Source: a virus. From it: a stretch of 38,990 nt of DNA. The position numbers and the translations under genes were made by a program. Position 1 is the first letter of the stretch. The number at the start of each line of letters is the position of its first letter. Location: positions 1 to 38,990 of IMG/VR virus record IMGVR_UViG_3300028563_000002. One strand, written 5' to 3'. Shown one piece after another: positions 24,631-32,142 of this stretch. The notes under the pieces were generated by a model. That model was given only the letters and a program-made list of their open reading frames with translations. It made no database searches and had not been told where the DNA came from.

Positions 24631-25484
24631 TTGATATTTCCCATAGGAATCATTATTCCAGAATCTGCCCCAACCACATGAGGAAGCTTTCCATCCCATT
24701 TTTGCACTGCTTGCCATTGGATAAGTTCAGGAGTAACGGATTGTGATAGCACGTGATTGGCTTTGGCTTCAGATTCAGCTTGTACAACGGCACACTTAGC
24801 TTGGCCCTCTGCTTTAGCAACCTGCTTCTTCGCTTCTGCTTCAGCCTCTCTAAGCTCATTCTCTCTTTGTTGAGCTCTCTGCATAGCCTCAATTTTAGAA
24901 TTCAAGGCCGTGATGACATTGGGAGGAAAGTGAAATCTACCTATTAGATAAATACGACTAAGTTCAATACCAATAGGAGCTAAATCATTTCTAACATGCG
25001 CTTCTACGTCTTCGAAGAAGGATTCTTTTCCTGAATATAAATCTTCAATGCGAGTATGACTTGCAGACTTGTTAACAGCATCGCGGATATAATTCCGTAT
25101 GAAAACATGGGTAATCTCATCCATTCCTCGTCTATAGCGCTGAAAAATAAGAGGGATAGATTCAGGACGAAGGTGATAAGTGATACCAATATCAGCGGAC
25201 ACAGCCATGCCCTCAGACGTTTGAAAATTGAATCCTTCACGATCACCCTCCCAAGTATCATTTTGTTCAAAGATTGGAAATTGATAGACACTACGCCAAG
25301 GGGCAATCCAGTGCATTCCTACATGCAGTTCTTTTGATTCAACCCCTTTATTATCACCTAATAGGTCGACAACTACTCCAACGTAGCCAGGGGAGATCAT
25401 TTTAAAGCAAAATACCCATGCAATAAAAAGGAATGCCGTGATGCTTCCAAGTACTGTATATCTAAACGTCCGATCTTTTTTCAT
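24627..25484 (-). CDS. SPFH / band-7 (prohibitin-slipin type) membrane protein
   Basis: A 285-residue protein with one N-terminal transmembrane helix (about residues 10-30, VLGSITAFLFIAWVFCF), a band-7 domain with PGYVGVVVDLLG, GMHWIAPW and QTSEGMAVSADIGITYHL, and an Ala/Glu/Lys-rich coiled coil (about 200-245, AEAEAKKQVAKAEGQAKCAV) ending in a short tail. SPFH proteins make ring- or cage-like membrane assemblies and are found near RtcB in several bacterial RNA-repair operons (family knowledge). Here it is transcribed with RtcB and coupled to the next gene. Its partner and function in a phage are open: superinfection, membrane integrity or delayed lysis are possible. Confidence 0.9.
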   Translation of the reverse strand: MKKDRTFRYTVLGSITAFLFIAWVFCFKMISPGYVGVVVDLLGDNKGVESKELHVGMHWIAPWRSVYQFPIFEQNDTWEGDREGFNFQTSEGMAVSADIGITYHLRPESIPLIFQRYRRGMDEITHVFIRNYIRDAVNKSASHTRIEDLYSGKESFFEDVEAHVRNDLAPIGIELSRIYLIGRFHFPPNVITALNSKIEAMQRAQQRENELREAEAEAKKQVAKAEGQAKCAVVQAESEAKANHVLSQSVTPELIQWQAVQKWDGKLPHVVGADSGIMIPMGNIK

Positions 25485-25682
25485 TTATTGTTCCTTTGCT
25501 TGTGCTAGTTCTACAGGCATAATGTTTTTCATTATCAAAACTGTTTTCAGGACAGCTAATTCTTGATGAACTTCAGAGAAACGTTTATCCACTTCATTAA
25601 ACTTTCCATTCATCCATAAAAGACTTGCTGCGAAAGCTGTCAAAATAATTACTGTATCTACATGTTTTTTCATCCAATCCAT
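25485..25682 (-). CDS. Small single-helix membrane protein (65 aa)
   Basis: A single hydrophobic segment (TVIILTAFAASLLWMNG, about 10-26) followed by a heptad-like helix (NEVDKRFSEVHQELAVLKTVL). AGGAGT lies six bases before the ATG. It ends one base before SPFH, so it may be a membrane partner of that protein; a holin or antiholin role is an alternative. Not assigned to a family. Confidence 0.65.
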   Translation of the reverse strand: MDWMKKHVDTVIILTAFAASLLWMNGKFNEVDKRFSEVHQELAVLKTVLIMKNIMPVELAQAKEQ

Positions 25683-25693
25683 AATTTTACTCC

Positions 25694-25891
25694 TTATTTC
25701 TTCCTATTCTCACACATACCTTGTAGATGCAATCTTTCTAACTCAGATTCTGCAATTCTATAAGGGGCTTTCTTTCCCATACTAGGACGCGTGGCAAATA
25801 TCTTTCCTTGCTTAATAGACCTTCTAACACTTCCTGGATGCATCTTAATGCGCTTTGCGAATTCCTCGACTGTCAGAAAATTAATGTCCAT
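25694..25891 (-). CDS. Excisionase/MerR-like HTH protein (65 aa)
   Basis: MDINFLTVEEFAKRIKMHPG then SVRRSIKQGKIFATRPS and KKAPYRIAESELERL is the small winged HTH pattern of excisionase or helix_turn_helix_17 proteins, here a likely transcription factor since no integrase is visible. The chosen start at 25891 has AGGAGT five bases upstream; a longer frame to 25936 would run into the promoter. It is the first gene of the leftward RtcB operon and probably controls it, acting on the operator just upstream. Confidence 0.8.
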   Translation of the reverse strand: MDINFLTVEEFAKRIKMHPGSVRRSIKQGKIFATRPSMGKKAPYRIAESELERLHLQGMCENRKK

Positions 25892-25918
25892 ATTCACTCC
25901 TTGTTTAGTAACACATAC

Positions 25919-25985
25919 GATCATAGTGTTACACATTGCACATTAAACGTCAACATTCTGTTAGTCAATAAATATATATATTGAC
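25919..25985 (-). promoter_or_regulatory. Promoter and operator of the RtcB operon
   Basis: Minus-strand TTGACG (25948-25953), a 17-bp spacer and AACACT (25925-25930) form a promoter about 35 bases before the HTH start. It shares GTGTAACAnTATGATC, which covers the -10, with the early promoter at 32590. Upstream of it GTCAATA (25964-25970) and TATTGAC (25979-25985) form a perfect 7-bp inverted repeat around AATATATA, a good repressor site between the HTH gene and the divergent fibre gene. Confidence 0.6.
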
Positions 25986-26042
25986 TTGTGTGAATTTTAT
26001 ACAGCAGTTTTTGGTTTTAACACCCTAAACCGGAGTAAAACT

Positions 26043-27053
26043 ATGTCTAAGATGTTTCAAGTTTACGGGATCGGCCAGGCTTTAATTCCTGTTCTGCCTC
26101 CCCCTTTGCCTTTTCAAAACCCACCTACTAGCAACCAAACAAATTATGAAATTGGGCAACTAGTTTTTAGCCCTCCTCATACACCGACAGCTTTTTATCT
26201 ATATGCTGGCGGAGGCAATTGGATTGAACTTGTGACAAGTGCCGGTGACGTGCTTTCGGTAACTGGAACAGCAAACCAAATTTTAGCGACTCCTACTACA
26301 GGAAACGTGGTTTTATCTCTGATTGGCCCATATACACCAGCTACCTATACAGCTCATGGTGTTTTAATTGGTGAAGGAACAGGTTCAATTGTCGCCACCT
26401 CAGCAGGAACGGCCGGACAATTATTAACTTCTGGCGGTGCATCAGCTGACCCAACATGGACAACAGCGACATTCCCAGCCACGGCAGGAGCTACAGGAAC
26501 TATCTTAAGATCAAATGGTACAAATTGGGTAGCCTCAACAGATACCTACCCTGATACTGTGACAGCTGGAGCTTTGATTGCAGCTACGGCAACTAATGTT
26601 GTCGGTCAAATTGCTGATGTGGCAGTTGGACAACTTCTTGCTAGCGGCGGAGTAGGTGTAATTCCTGCTTATACAGCGTCGCCTTCAGTTACAGGTAATA
26701 TGACAGCAGCAACTGGATTTGTGGCTACCGCAGCCGGCGCTGGTATTACTCTTAATTCAGGCGCCACTTCTGGCACAACCACAGCAACATTGAATGGACG
26801 TTCTGGTCAAGTTACCATAACGACCCCTACAATCAATGCTGGGGCAACTTTTACCATGACGATTGCGAATACTTCAATCACTGGTTCTTCAACTCAAGTT
26901 CTCTATGGACTCACTGGTGGAACGACAGGATCGGCCATTACAATCCAGAGTGTAACAAATAGCGCAAACCAATCTCAGGTTGTACTTCAGAACGCTTCTG
27001 CTGTGACTAACAGTACAGGCTCGTTAGTCTTAACATTCCTCGTCCTTAACTAA
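26043..27053 (+). CDS. Tail fibre-like protein (336 aa)
   Basis: Starts at 26043 (MSKMFQVYGIGQ) with CGGAG upstream. The protein is Gly/Thr/Ala-rich with repeats typical of metagenomic tail fibres: GTANQILATPTTGNVVLSL, then GTAGQLLTSGGASADPTWTT, and VGQLLASGGVGVIPAYT. The first 70 residues (GNWIELVTSAGDVLSVTG) probably attach to the virion. It heads a rightward fibre operon that continues to 29038. Trimeric fibre is the likely form. Confidence 0.72.
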   Translation: MSKMFQVYGIGQALIPVLPPPLPFQNPPTSNQTNYEIGQLVFSPPHTPTAFYLYAGGGNWIELVTSAGDVLSVTGTANQILATPTTGNVVLSLIGPYTPATYTAHGVLIGEGTGSIVATSAGTAGQLLTSGGASADPTWTTATFPATAGATGTILRSNGTNWVASTDTYPDTVTAGALIAATATNVVGQIADVAVGQLLASGGVGVIPAYTASPSVTGNMTAATGFVATAAGAGITLNSGATSGTTTATLNGRSGQVTITTPTINAGATFTMTIANTSITGSSTQVLYGLTGGTTGSAITIQSVTNSANQSQVVLQNASAVTNSTGSLVLTFLVLN

Positions 27054-27065
27054 TAGGAGAGAACC

Positions 27066-27404
27066 ATGTGGAAAGATAGCGTTAAATTTCAGACCTTAAC
27101 CGTCGTTGCAGCAGGGAGCATCACAACTAGCTACGTAGCGGTTGTGACTCTCGCTCTTCCTGTCGTTATGATGGGAATCAAAAATGGAACGAATGGTGAC
27201 GTGGTTTTGGGTATAGATGGTTCTACGGCCAAATGGGGATTTCCAGCTAGTTCTGGGGGCGCTTATGACGTTACAACCAATTCTCCAACCCATAATCAAT
27301 TAATGTTACAGCAAGGAACTACCATTTATATTAAATGGCAGGGTAGTGCCCCTGGAACACCTACAGGAAACGTTTACATCGAATTTATGGAGGTAACTAC
27401 ATGA
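27066..27404 (+). CDS. Small beta-rich virion protein in fibre operon (112 aa)
   Basis: Compact all-beta sequence (TLTVVAAGSITTSYVAVVTL ... TNGDVVLGIDGSTAKWGF ... GTTIYIKWQGSAPG) resembling small virion-surface proteins found beside fibres. AGGAGAG is a good ribosome-binding site and the stop overlaps the next start by ATGA. A fibre-associated or attachment role is inferred from context. Confidence 0.62.
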   Translation: MWKDSVKFQTLTVVAAGSITTSYVAVVTLALPVVMMGIKNGTNGDVVLGIDGSTAKWGFPASSGGAYDVTTNSPTHNQLMLQQGTTIYIKWQGSAPGTPTGNVYIEFMEVTT

Positions 27405-29038
27405 GCCAAGTTTATGTAGGTAATGGAAGCGGAGGTGGCGGAGGTGGGGGTGTGACTTCTGTTGAAGGAACAGCTCCTATTGAAGTCAATGGAGTTTCTG
27501 GAGTTCCACAGACGGGAGCGGTCGTTGTTTCTACAACACAATCCGACTTGCATGTGGCCAGATTTATTGTAAGCGCTGGGGGAACTGCGGATGGGGCTAA
27601 TTACACCACACTAGCCGCCGCTTATACTGCTGCGGTTGCTGCGGGGGGGAATCAAACTATTTTCCTTCAACCAGGAACTTATAGCATCGGAACTCAGGCT
27701 TTAACAGCTGGAATTAATATTTCTGCTTTTGATTGTGACGCAATCACTCCAAACGTGACGATCAATGGTTTGATGACGGCTAATATAACCGGAGAATGCA
27801 CATTTTCAGGAATTAATTTCTTAAATAATTCTGATAATGTTCTTGCAATCACTGGTTCAGGCGCATCTAAATTTTCGTTTGTTCAATGCTTTTTGAATGT
27901 CTCAGGGACTGCATTTGCTATTTCGAGCACTAATTCATCTGCTGCGGTGGATATTTTAGATTGTCAGGGAGACATCTCCGGAACTTCCGCATATTTTAAT
28001 ATGACCGGCGGGGGAGTTAATGTTCAAAATAGCTTTTTATTCAATGGACAAAACAGTTCAACTAATAACGTTTTAAATAATTGTGCAATTAATGTTGATA
28101 ATAGTGTTTTTAATTCTCCGATTGATGCGACAGGAGTTGGAGGAGATGTTTCAGTTATCAGCAGTAGCATGGTAATTTTAAACACAACTTGCATCACAAC
28201 AGGGGGCGGTCCTAACGCTGATTTAGTCATCTATAACAGTCACATTGATTCAAATAATGCGACAGCTATCGTGATTGGCGCGGGATCGACAATGACTATC
28301 GCCAACACTTCTGTTGGTTCTAGTGCGACGGACGCAATCAGTGGGGCAGGAGTTCTTAATTATGCGCCTATTGCATTCACAAAATCTTCTTCAACTGTGA
28401 GTGTGAGTACGCAAAATCCTATTCGTTTTGGTCCACAAATTTCCCCAGAATTGGCCAATACAAATGGAACCGTCTATTATGATGGGACCATTATTGCTAC
28501 AGTGGCGCCAGGAACCTCAGGAGATGTTTTAACATCTAATGGTGCCGGTTCCCCTCCTAGCTATCAGCCTCCTTCCGGAGGAGGAATAACAGAGTTCTTC
28601 TCTGTATATCTCTCAGCTCCTACGGGCAATGTGACCGGAGATAACACATTATATGGCCCCATTCTCTTTGATGGGATCATAACCAATACTAGCAGCTCAT
28701 ACAATGCTGGGACTGGTAATTATACCATTCCGTCGGATGGTGAATATAGTTTCCAACAAACAATTGTTTTTGTTGGTGGAGACGCCTTAACGCAAGAATA
28801 TTTGGCTCTTTGGGGAGGTTCAGGATACTCGATCAGAGCATTCCAATTGTTCCCGACAGCGCAAGCGGGAGCGAATACGACTATTTTGTCGGCTTCGATA
28901 TCATCACACTTTACCGCAGGACAAACGGTAAACGTGCAAGCATTGGTGGGAGGCACAAACAAAAATATCGCTATTTATGGTGCAGCTCCTTCGGGACTTA
29001 GTACATCCACAGTGTTTAGCGGATTTAAATTTGCTTAA
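27401..29038 (+). CDS. Tail spike/fibre with parallel beta-helix (545 aa)
   Basis: After a Gly-rich linker (GGGGGGGVTSVEGTAP) come residues about 50-310 with the periodic strand pattern of a right-handed beta-helix (TIFLQPGTYSIG, then many short INNSF/NVDNSVF-type rungs), as in pectate-lyase-like tailspikes. The C-terminal 140 residues (YLSAPTGNVTGDNTLYGPIL ... GDALTQEYLALWGGSG) form a jelly-roll-like tip domain seen in Gram-positive and Gram-negative phage fibres. No catalytic motif is clear. Probable receptor-binding protein. Confidence 0.75.
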   Translation: MSQVYVGNGSGGGGGGGVTSVEGTAPIEVNGVSGVPQTGAVVVSTTQSDLHVARFIVSAGGTADGANYTTLAAAYTAAVAAGGNQTIFLQPGTYSIGTQALTAGINISAFDCDAITPNVTINGLMTANITGECTFSGINFLNNSDNVLAITGSGASKFSFVQCFLNVSGTAFAISSTNSSAAVDILDCQGDISGTSAYFNMTGGGVNVQNSFLFNGQNSSTNNVLNNCAINVDNSVFNSPIDATGVGGDVSVISSSMVILNTTCITTGGGPNADLVIYNSHIDSNNATAIVIGAGSTMTIANTSVGSSATDAISGAGVLNYAPIAFTKSSSTVSVSTQNPIRFGPQISPELANTNGTVYYDGTIIATVAPGTSGDVLTSNGAGSPPSYQPPSGGGITEFFSVYLSAPTGNVTGDNTLYGPILFDGIITNTSSSYNAGTGNYTIPSDGEYSFQQTIVFVGGDALTQEYLALWGGSGYSIRAFQLFPTAQAGANTTILSASISSHFTAGQTVNVQALVGGTNKNIAIYGAAPSGLSTSTVFSGFKFA

Positions 29039-29265
29039 TCACCGACTTGGTTGAGTGTGTCTTGTGCAATAGTGATATGATAAATGAGCTTGTTATAGTC
29101 CTCGGAGGGTAATGCATCTTGATTTTGTTGAATGATCTCTTTAACTTCAGAAATCTGAGTTTGAATAATGAGATGGCGACAATGTTCAAGATGCTCCATA
29201 GCATGGATTGAAGTAGAAAACAAAAAAAATATAGACAAAAAAAACAGAGGAACTTTATGAAACAT
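29035..29265 (-). CDS. Small secreted protein with signal peptide (76 aa)
   Basis: Residues 1-22 (MFHKVPLFFLSIFFLFSTS, then IHA) form a Sec signal peptide with an Ala cleavage site; the mature part is a short helical protein (EHLEHCRHLIIQTQISEVKE). Its ATG at 29265 and the opposite-strand ATG at 29257 share the sequence ATGAAACAT, with GGAG seven bases upstream on this strand. It overlaps the fibre stop by four bases. A periplasmic role, possibly in lysis, is only a guess. Confidence 0.6.
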   Translation of the reverse strand: MFHKVPLFFLSIFFLFSTSIHAMEHLEHCRHLIIQTQISEVKEIIQQNQDALPSEDYNKLIYHITIAQDTLNQVGD

Positions 29266-29463
29266 TTGATACTCCTTTCGTTAATGGTTTGTTTGACTGG
29301 ATGCGCGGCATTGCCTCAATTCTTTCAGGCTGCCGAGGATATCGCCGATGATACGGCTATTAAAGTAGAAGTTTCAAGAGAAACTTTTCAAAAAGAAACA
29401 GACCTGCATATCTCAGTCGATGTGCAAAACAAAGATGAACCAGTCATAAAAAAGGATAAATAA
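29257..29463 (+). CDS. Lipoprotein (68 aa), Rz1/spanin-like candidate
   Basis: MKHLILLSLMVCLTGCAALP has a signal peptide ending in the lipobox LTGC, so the mature protein starts with a lipid-modified Cys and is an outer- or inner-membrane lipoprotein of a diderm host. The rest is short, acidic and Pro-poor, unlike classical Pro-rich Rz1. AGAGGAA is its ribosome-binding site. Placed after the fibres, near the end of the rightward block, it may belong to the lysis or superinfection-exclusion genes. Confidence 0.65.
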   Translation: MKHLILLSLMVCLTGCAALPQFFQAAEDIADDTAIKVEVSRETFQKETDLHISVDVQNKDEPVIKKDK

Positions 29464-29696
29464 TGTTAGACGAAATCAAAAACCTATTCAAAGAAGGTTT
29501 ACAGTATACTCATACAGCGGGTTTACTTCAACAAATTGCTAACCTCACTAATATCGTCAATGCCCAATACATGAAAGATGAGGATGCAAAGAATACGGCC
29601 ATCGACCTTATTTGTCAAATCTTACAAAGCCATAAAGATGTTCCAGCTCCAGCGCAACCAGCTGCAACACCAGGAGCTTGTAAAGAATGCCACTAA
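29463..29696 (+). CDS. Hypothetical helical protein (77 aa)
   Basis: Mainly helical (MLDEIKNLFKEGLQYTHTA, then IANLTNIVNAQYMKDEDAK) with a Pro/Ala-rich linker and a terminal CKECH. Coupled to the lipoprotein stop (TAATG). It could be a small internal or antiholin-type protein. No signal peptide. Confidence 0.58.
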   Translation: MLDEIKNLFKEGLQYTHTAGLLQQIANLTNIVNAQYMKDEDAKNTAIDLICQILQSHKDVPAPAQPAATPGACKECH

Positions 29697-29839
29697 TCAA
29701 AAGCGGCTCAAAAAAAGCCATCGGTGAGAATATAAAACGAGAAGAAGAAGCCGGAAAAAAACCTAAGCAGGCGATAGCAATTTCGCTAAACGTAGCTAGA
29801 AAAGCAGGCGCAAAAATACCACGTAAAGGGAAAAAGTAA
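29687..29839 (+). CDS. Conserved small phage protein, DUF6496-like (50 aa)
   Basis: MPLIKSGSKKAIGENIKREE, then GKKPKQAIAISLNVARKAG and a Lys tail. This is a common small phage protein pattern: a conserved MPLIKSxSKKA start and a Lys/Gln-rich helix. Too short for the usual cutoffs, but bounded by overlapping neighbours at both ends. Function unknown. Confidence 0.65.
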   Translation: MPLIKSGSKKAIGENIKREEEAGKKPKQAIAISLNVARKAGAKIPRKGKK

Positions 29840-29973
29840 TGGACAAAGCAATTAAGAAAGAAAAGAAAGCCATGGATAAGGGCATGGAAAAGCTCGAAAA
29901 AATGGACAAAAAGAATGATAAGAAGCATGAGAAAATGGGCATGAAAAAAGCCATGAAGAAGAAAGGATGCTAA
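29839..29973 (+). CDS. Lys/Met-rich small protein (44 aa)
   Basis: MDKAIKKEKKAMDKGMEKLE, then a Lys/Met-rich repeat (KKHEKMGMKKAMKKKGC). The start shares an A with the previous stop. Strongly basic, likely disordered or a short helix that binds DNA or acidic partners. It is the last rightward gene before the terminator. Confidence 0.5.
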   Translation: MDKAIKKEKKAMDKGMEKLEKMDKKNDKKHEKMGMKKAMKKKGC

Positions 29974-29976
29974 ATT

Positions 29977-30007
29977 AATCCCTATAGTCGCTAGTACTAT
30001 AGGGATT
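29977..30007. terminator. Bidirectional terminator between convergent blocks
   Basis: AATCCCTATAGT and ACTATAGGGATT form a perfect 12-bp stem with loop CGCTAGT. T-rich ends on both strands (ATTTCCTT rightward, TTAATTTAG leftward) allow use from both sides. It sits between the fibre block's last gene and the leftward exonuclease stop at 30015. Confidence 0.88.
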
Positions 30008-30014
30008 ATTTCCT

Positions 30015-30881
30015 TCATGCGACCATAATCTTCCAAGTCGTTGTTGACCCTTTTCGATATTTGTCGAGGTCAATACCTTTGATCTCTGGAATCTCATCGT
30101 AAGCCACACGGCCGCGAACTGTAGTCTTCATAACCTTAATCCCATCCCCTAAACAGTTTTGATCACCACAGAGCTTTAAAAGCTCTTTTCGATAGCTTTC
30201 TTTTACCTCTTCAAGATTCTTTATCTGCTCATTGAGTTTTCGGTATTCATTGGCAAATCCTTTCCATTTTGGTTCATCGGACATATCTTTGTAATCCGAG
30301 TCCTGTAAAGCAGGTGGTTCATTGAAAGCGATACACTTCAAAAAAGCTCTCGCCACAGGGATAAAGTTTTTTGCGAAATCAGGATGAGGAAACACCTCAA
30401 TCACAATATCTTTCTCCGCGTCTTCGCTGCCCACTTGATAAAAGCATTTTTCGGCTCCTGTCACTAGCAATTGATGTTGCATTTGATCAAGGTAATATTG
30501 TGGTACAACACCATCTTGAGCCATTTTATAGAGATTATTACCCCCTGTTTTTACTTCTAATATGTACTTACCACAGTCAGATAAACCGTCCAAGGATGCT
30601 CCTAGAAAGTCATATTCTGAACTTTCTACGACTATGGGAGTCATATTCAGACCGTATTTTTTTATAAATCTATCTCTGATTACAGGCTCAAGCCTCTTTC
30701 CCCTTTCCATAGCATCATTAGTTTTTTGCTCTGGAATCAACCCTAATTTCTTTTGCCAACACTTATATGCTGTAGCCCAGGGAGATGAACCCAGGATAGC
30801 TGGGCAGTCTGTAGCTGTGATGACTGTCTTTCTCCAAGACAGCCATTCTTCTGAACCTTGCTCAAGGTTAATTATTTTCAT
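30015..30881 (-). CDS. YqaJ/lambda-exonuclease-like recombination nuclease
   Basis: A 288-residue protein of the YqaJ viral recombinase family (PD-(D/E)XK fold), a 5'-3' dsDNA exonuclease that supplies ssDNA for annealing. Visible motifs are GSEEWLSWRK at the N-terminus, the Glu of AMERGKRLEP, the Asp of LGASLDGL, and the core EVK of YILEVKTGG, then DQMQHQLLVTGAEKC. The C-terminus adds a helical region (LNEQIKNLEEVKESYRKEL). GGAGG precedes the ATG. It is the last gene of a leftward operon with ERF. Confidence 0.88.
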   Translation of the reverse strand: MKIINLEQGSEEWLSWRKTVITATDCPAILGSSPWATAYKCWQKKLGLIPEQKTNDAMERGKRLEPVIRDRFIKKYGLNMTPIVVESSEYDFLGASLDGLSDCGKYILEVKTGGNNLYKMAQDGVVPQYYLDQMQHQLLVTGAEKCFYQVGSEDAEKDIVIEVFPHPDFAKNFIPVARAFLKCIAFNEPPALQDSDYKDMSDEPKWKGFANEYRKLNEQIKNLEEVKESYRKELLKLCGDQNCLGDGIKVMKTTVRGRVAYDEIPEIKGIDLDKYRKGSTTTWKIMVA

Positions 30882-31098
30882 TTACAACCTCCAATTCTTC
30901 CTGAATTTTCTTTTGCCCTTCCTTACTCAATCCGATATCAGTGAGGTGAAATTTGGCAACTCTTCCCGCATCTCTTTCGAATTTAATTTCGTATTCTCTG
31001 TCTCCAAATTCATAAAGGAAACTGGTCATCACAGTAGGAAAGTCATCACAGCTATATTTAAGCTTACAAAGTATGTTGATTATGTCGTCCCTTCTCAT
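30868..31098 (-). CDS. Small protein between ERF and exonuclease (76 aa)
   Basis: Unrecognised: MRRDDIINILCKLKYSCDDF, a central strand region and a Lys/Glu-rich end (SKEGQKKIQEELEVVNENN). Its ATG overlaps the ERF stop and its end overlaps the exonuclease start by 14 bases, so it must be co-expressed with the recombinases and may modulate them. Confidence 0.62.
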   Translation of the reverse strand: MRRDDIINILCKLKYSCDDFPTVMTSFLYEFGDREYEIKFERDAGRVAKFHLTDIGLSKEGQKKIQEELEVVNENN

Positions 31099-31793
31099 TA
31101 TGCCACCGCCATTGCTTTTTCTTGGTCTTTTAGATACTTAATTTTAGCATTGAGAGAAACCATGCACTTCTCGAAGCAAATCTTAGGAATATCCTGTATT
31201 GATTCGGCGTTGAATGACTTCTTAATCCAGTCCCGAAAGGATTTGTTGCTTTCCTCATCCAAGTTCTGAATTAAAGTTGTCAAAGCTATAATCTCCGTCT
31301 TACCTATGCGCTCAACTGGAGCTTGCTCCTTCGGTTGTGCAGGAGGTGGTGGGGGAGTTTGGTTATTTTGTTTTGGTTGTTCTTGTGCTTTACCTCTTCC
31401 AGATGCTGTCTCTCCATCATCATCTTCGTCGCAAACAACACCTACAATAGCGCTTAAACTATATCTACGAAGATAAGTGATAGCAGCCCCCATGCCCTGG
31501 CTATCATTCTTCGCAGGATTCAAAGGAAGGAATGATTTAACCCATTGGCCCGATGTATGAGCTAATGTTGTCACCATGATGACTTGATTTCTGTCGGGAG
31601 CCAGCTCAGTAGTTTGCATAATGCAAAGGCCGTATTTACTGAGCACTGGACGAGCTGCATCCCACACACTTCCTAAGTCCGCATAAGAACTTTTGAAGAA
31701 AGGATTTACCTTATCTTTAATTGCTGCCTGCATTTCCCCTTGAGCTTTTGATAAAGCTGCGGCTAACTCATTAATTATTTCTGATTGTGCCAT
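31098..31793 (-). CDS. erf: ERF-family single-strand annealing protein
   Basis: From the ATG at 31793 (AAGGAAGGA upstream) the protein is 231 residues. The core has NPFFKSSYADLGSVWDAARP, then YGLCIMQTTE, VTTLAHTSGQWVKSFLPL and QGMGAAITYLRRYSLSAIVG, with DEDDDG closing the ERF domain. A Pro/Gln-rich linker (TPPPPPAQPKEQAP) leads to a helical C-terminal region. Paired with YqaJ exonuclease it makes a Red-like recombination system, useful for circularising or repairing phage DNA. A longer frame to 31862 lies in the leader and is rejected. Confidence 0.9.
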   Translation of the reverse strand: MAQSEIINELAAALSKAQGEMQAAIKDKVNPFFKSSYADLGSVWDAARPVLSKYGLCIMQTTELAPDRNQVIMVTTLAHTSGQWVKSFLPLNPAKNDSQGMGAAITYLRRYSLSAIVGVVCDEDDDGETASGRGKAQEQPKQNNQTPPPPPAQPKEQAPVERIGKTEIIALTTLIQNLDEESNKSFRDWIKKSFNAESIQDIPKICFEKCMVSLNAKIKYLKDQEKAMAVA

Positions 31794-31893
31794 ATAAAAA
31801 ATCCTTCCTTTAAATTTTGTTTTTGATGATATTGGCGTTATAACAATCCTAGTTTTTTTCATAACGGGGGAGGCGTTCTCCCCCGACTCCTTA

Positions 31894-31948
31894 CATATAC
31901 ATGATATATGTGCTATATATATAACACATATAAGACATATATATCAAT
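31894..31948 (-). repeat. 11-bp TATAT iteron array D (recombination operon control)
   Basis: Five units at 31894, 31905, 31916, 31927 and 31938 (CATATA, TATATG, TATATA, CATATA, TATATA), exactly 11 bp apart, like the arrays near parA 24 kb away. The array begins six bases left of the end of the small acidic gene and lies about 100 bp before the ERF ATG on the leftward transcript, so it probably controls the recombination genes. Confidence 0.82.
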
Positions 31949-31954
31949 ACTGTT

Positions 31955-32140
31955 TCACATAAAGTCTCTCCAAGAAAGACCTAAACAATCCATACAGTTG
32001 CCACAACAATGAATTTGCTCCATATTTGTGTCATCTTCATCGTGTTCCAAATCTGTATCGACTTCATCATCATCTAATTCGTCGCCATGCATAGACATAA
32101 TCTCTGCATGACTCCATTGGCTCCAGTATGCTGTAGACAT
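31955..32140 (-). CDS. Acidic Cys-cluster small protein (61 aa)
   Basis: A central acidic run (HGDELDDDEVDTDLEHDEDD) is followed by CCGNCMDC, a metal-binding type cluster. Unlike most genes here it has no clear ribosome-binding site but starts two bases after the preceding stop. The acidity suggests a DNA mimic or inhibitor, which is an inference only. Confidence 0.52.
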   Translation of the reverse strand: MSTAYWSQWSHAEIMSMHGDELDDDEVDTDLEHDEDDTNMEQIHCCGNCMDCLGLSWRDFM

Positions 32141-32142
32141 TG

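Noticed and set aside
25964-25985. Another TATAT iteron array
   Set aside because: It is a single AT run inside a GTCAATA/TATTGAC inverted repeat and has no 11-bp series.
29608-30036. Leftward 142-codon Phe/Leu-rich frame that looks like a membrane protein
   Set aside because: It is the complement of Lys-rich small genes at 29687 and 29839; poly-Lys codons read backwards give Phe/Leu. It also runs through a terminator.
30562-31269. Rightward 235-codon frame opposite the exonuclease and ERF genes
   Set aside because: Antisense to two well-supported genes, low-quality composition, no RBS.
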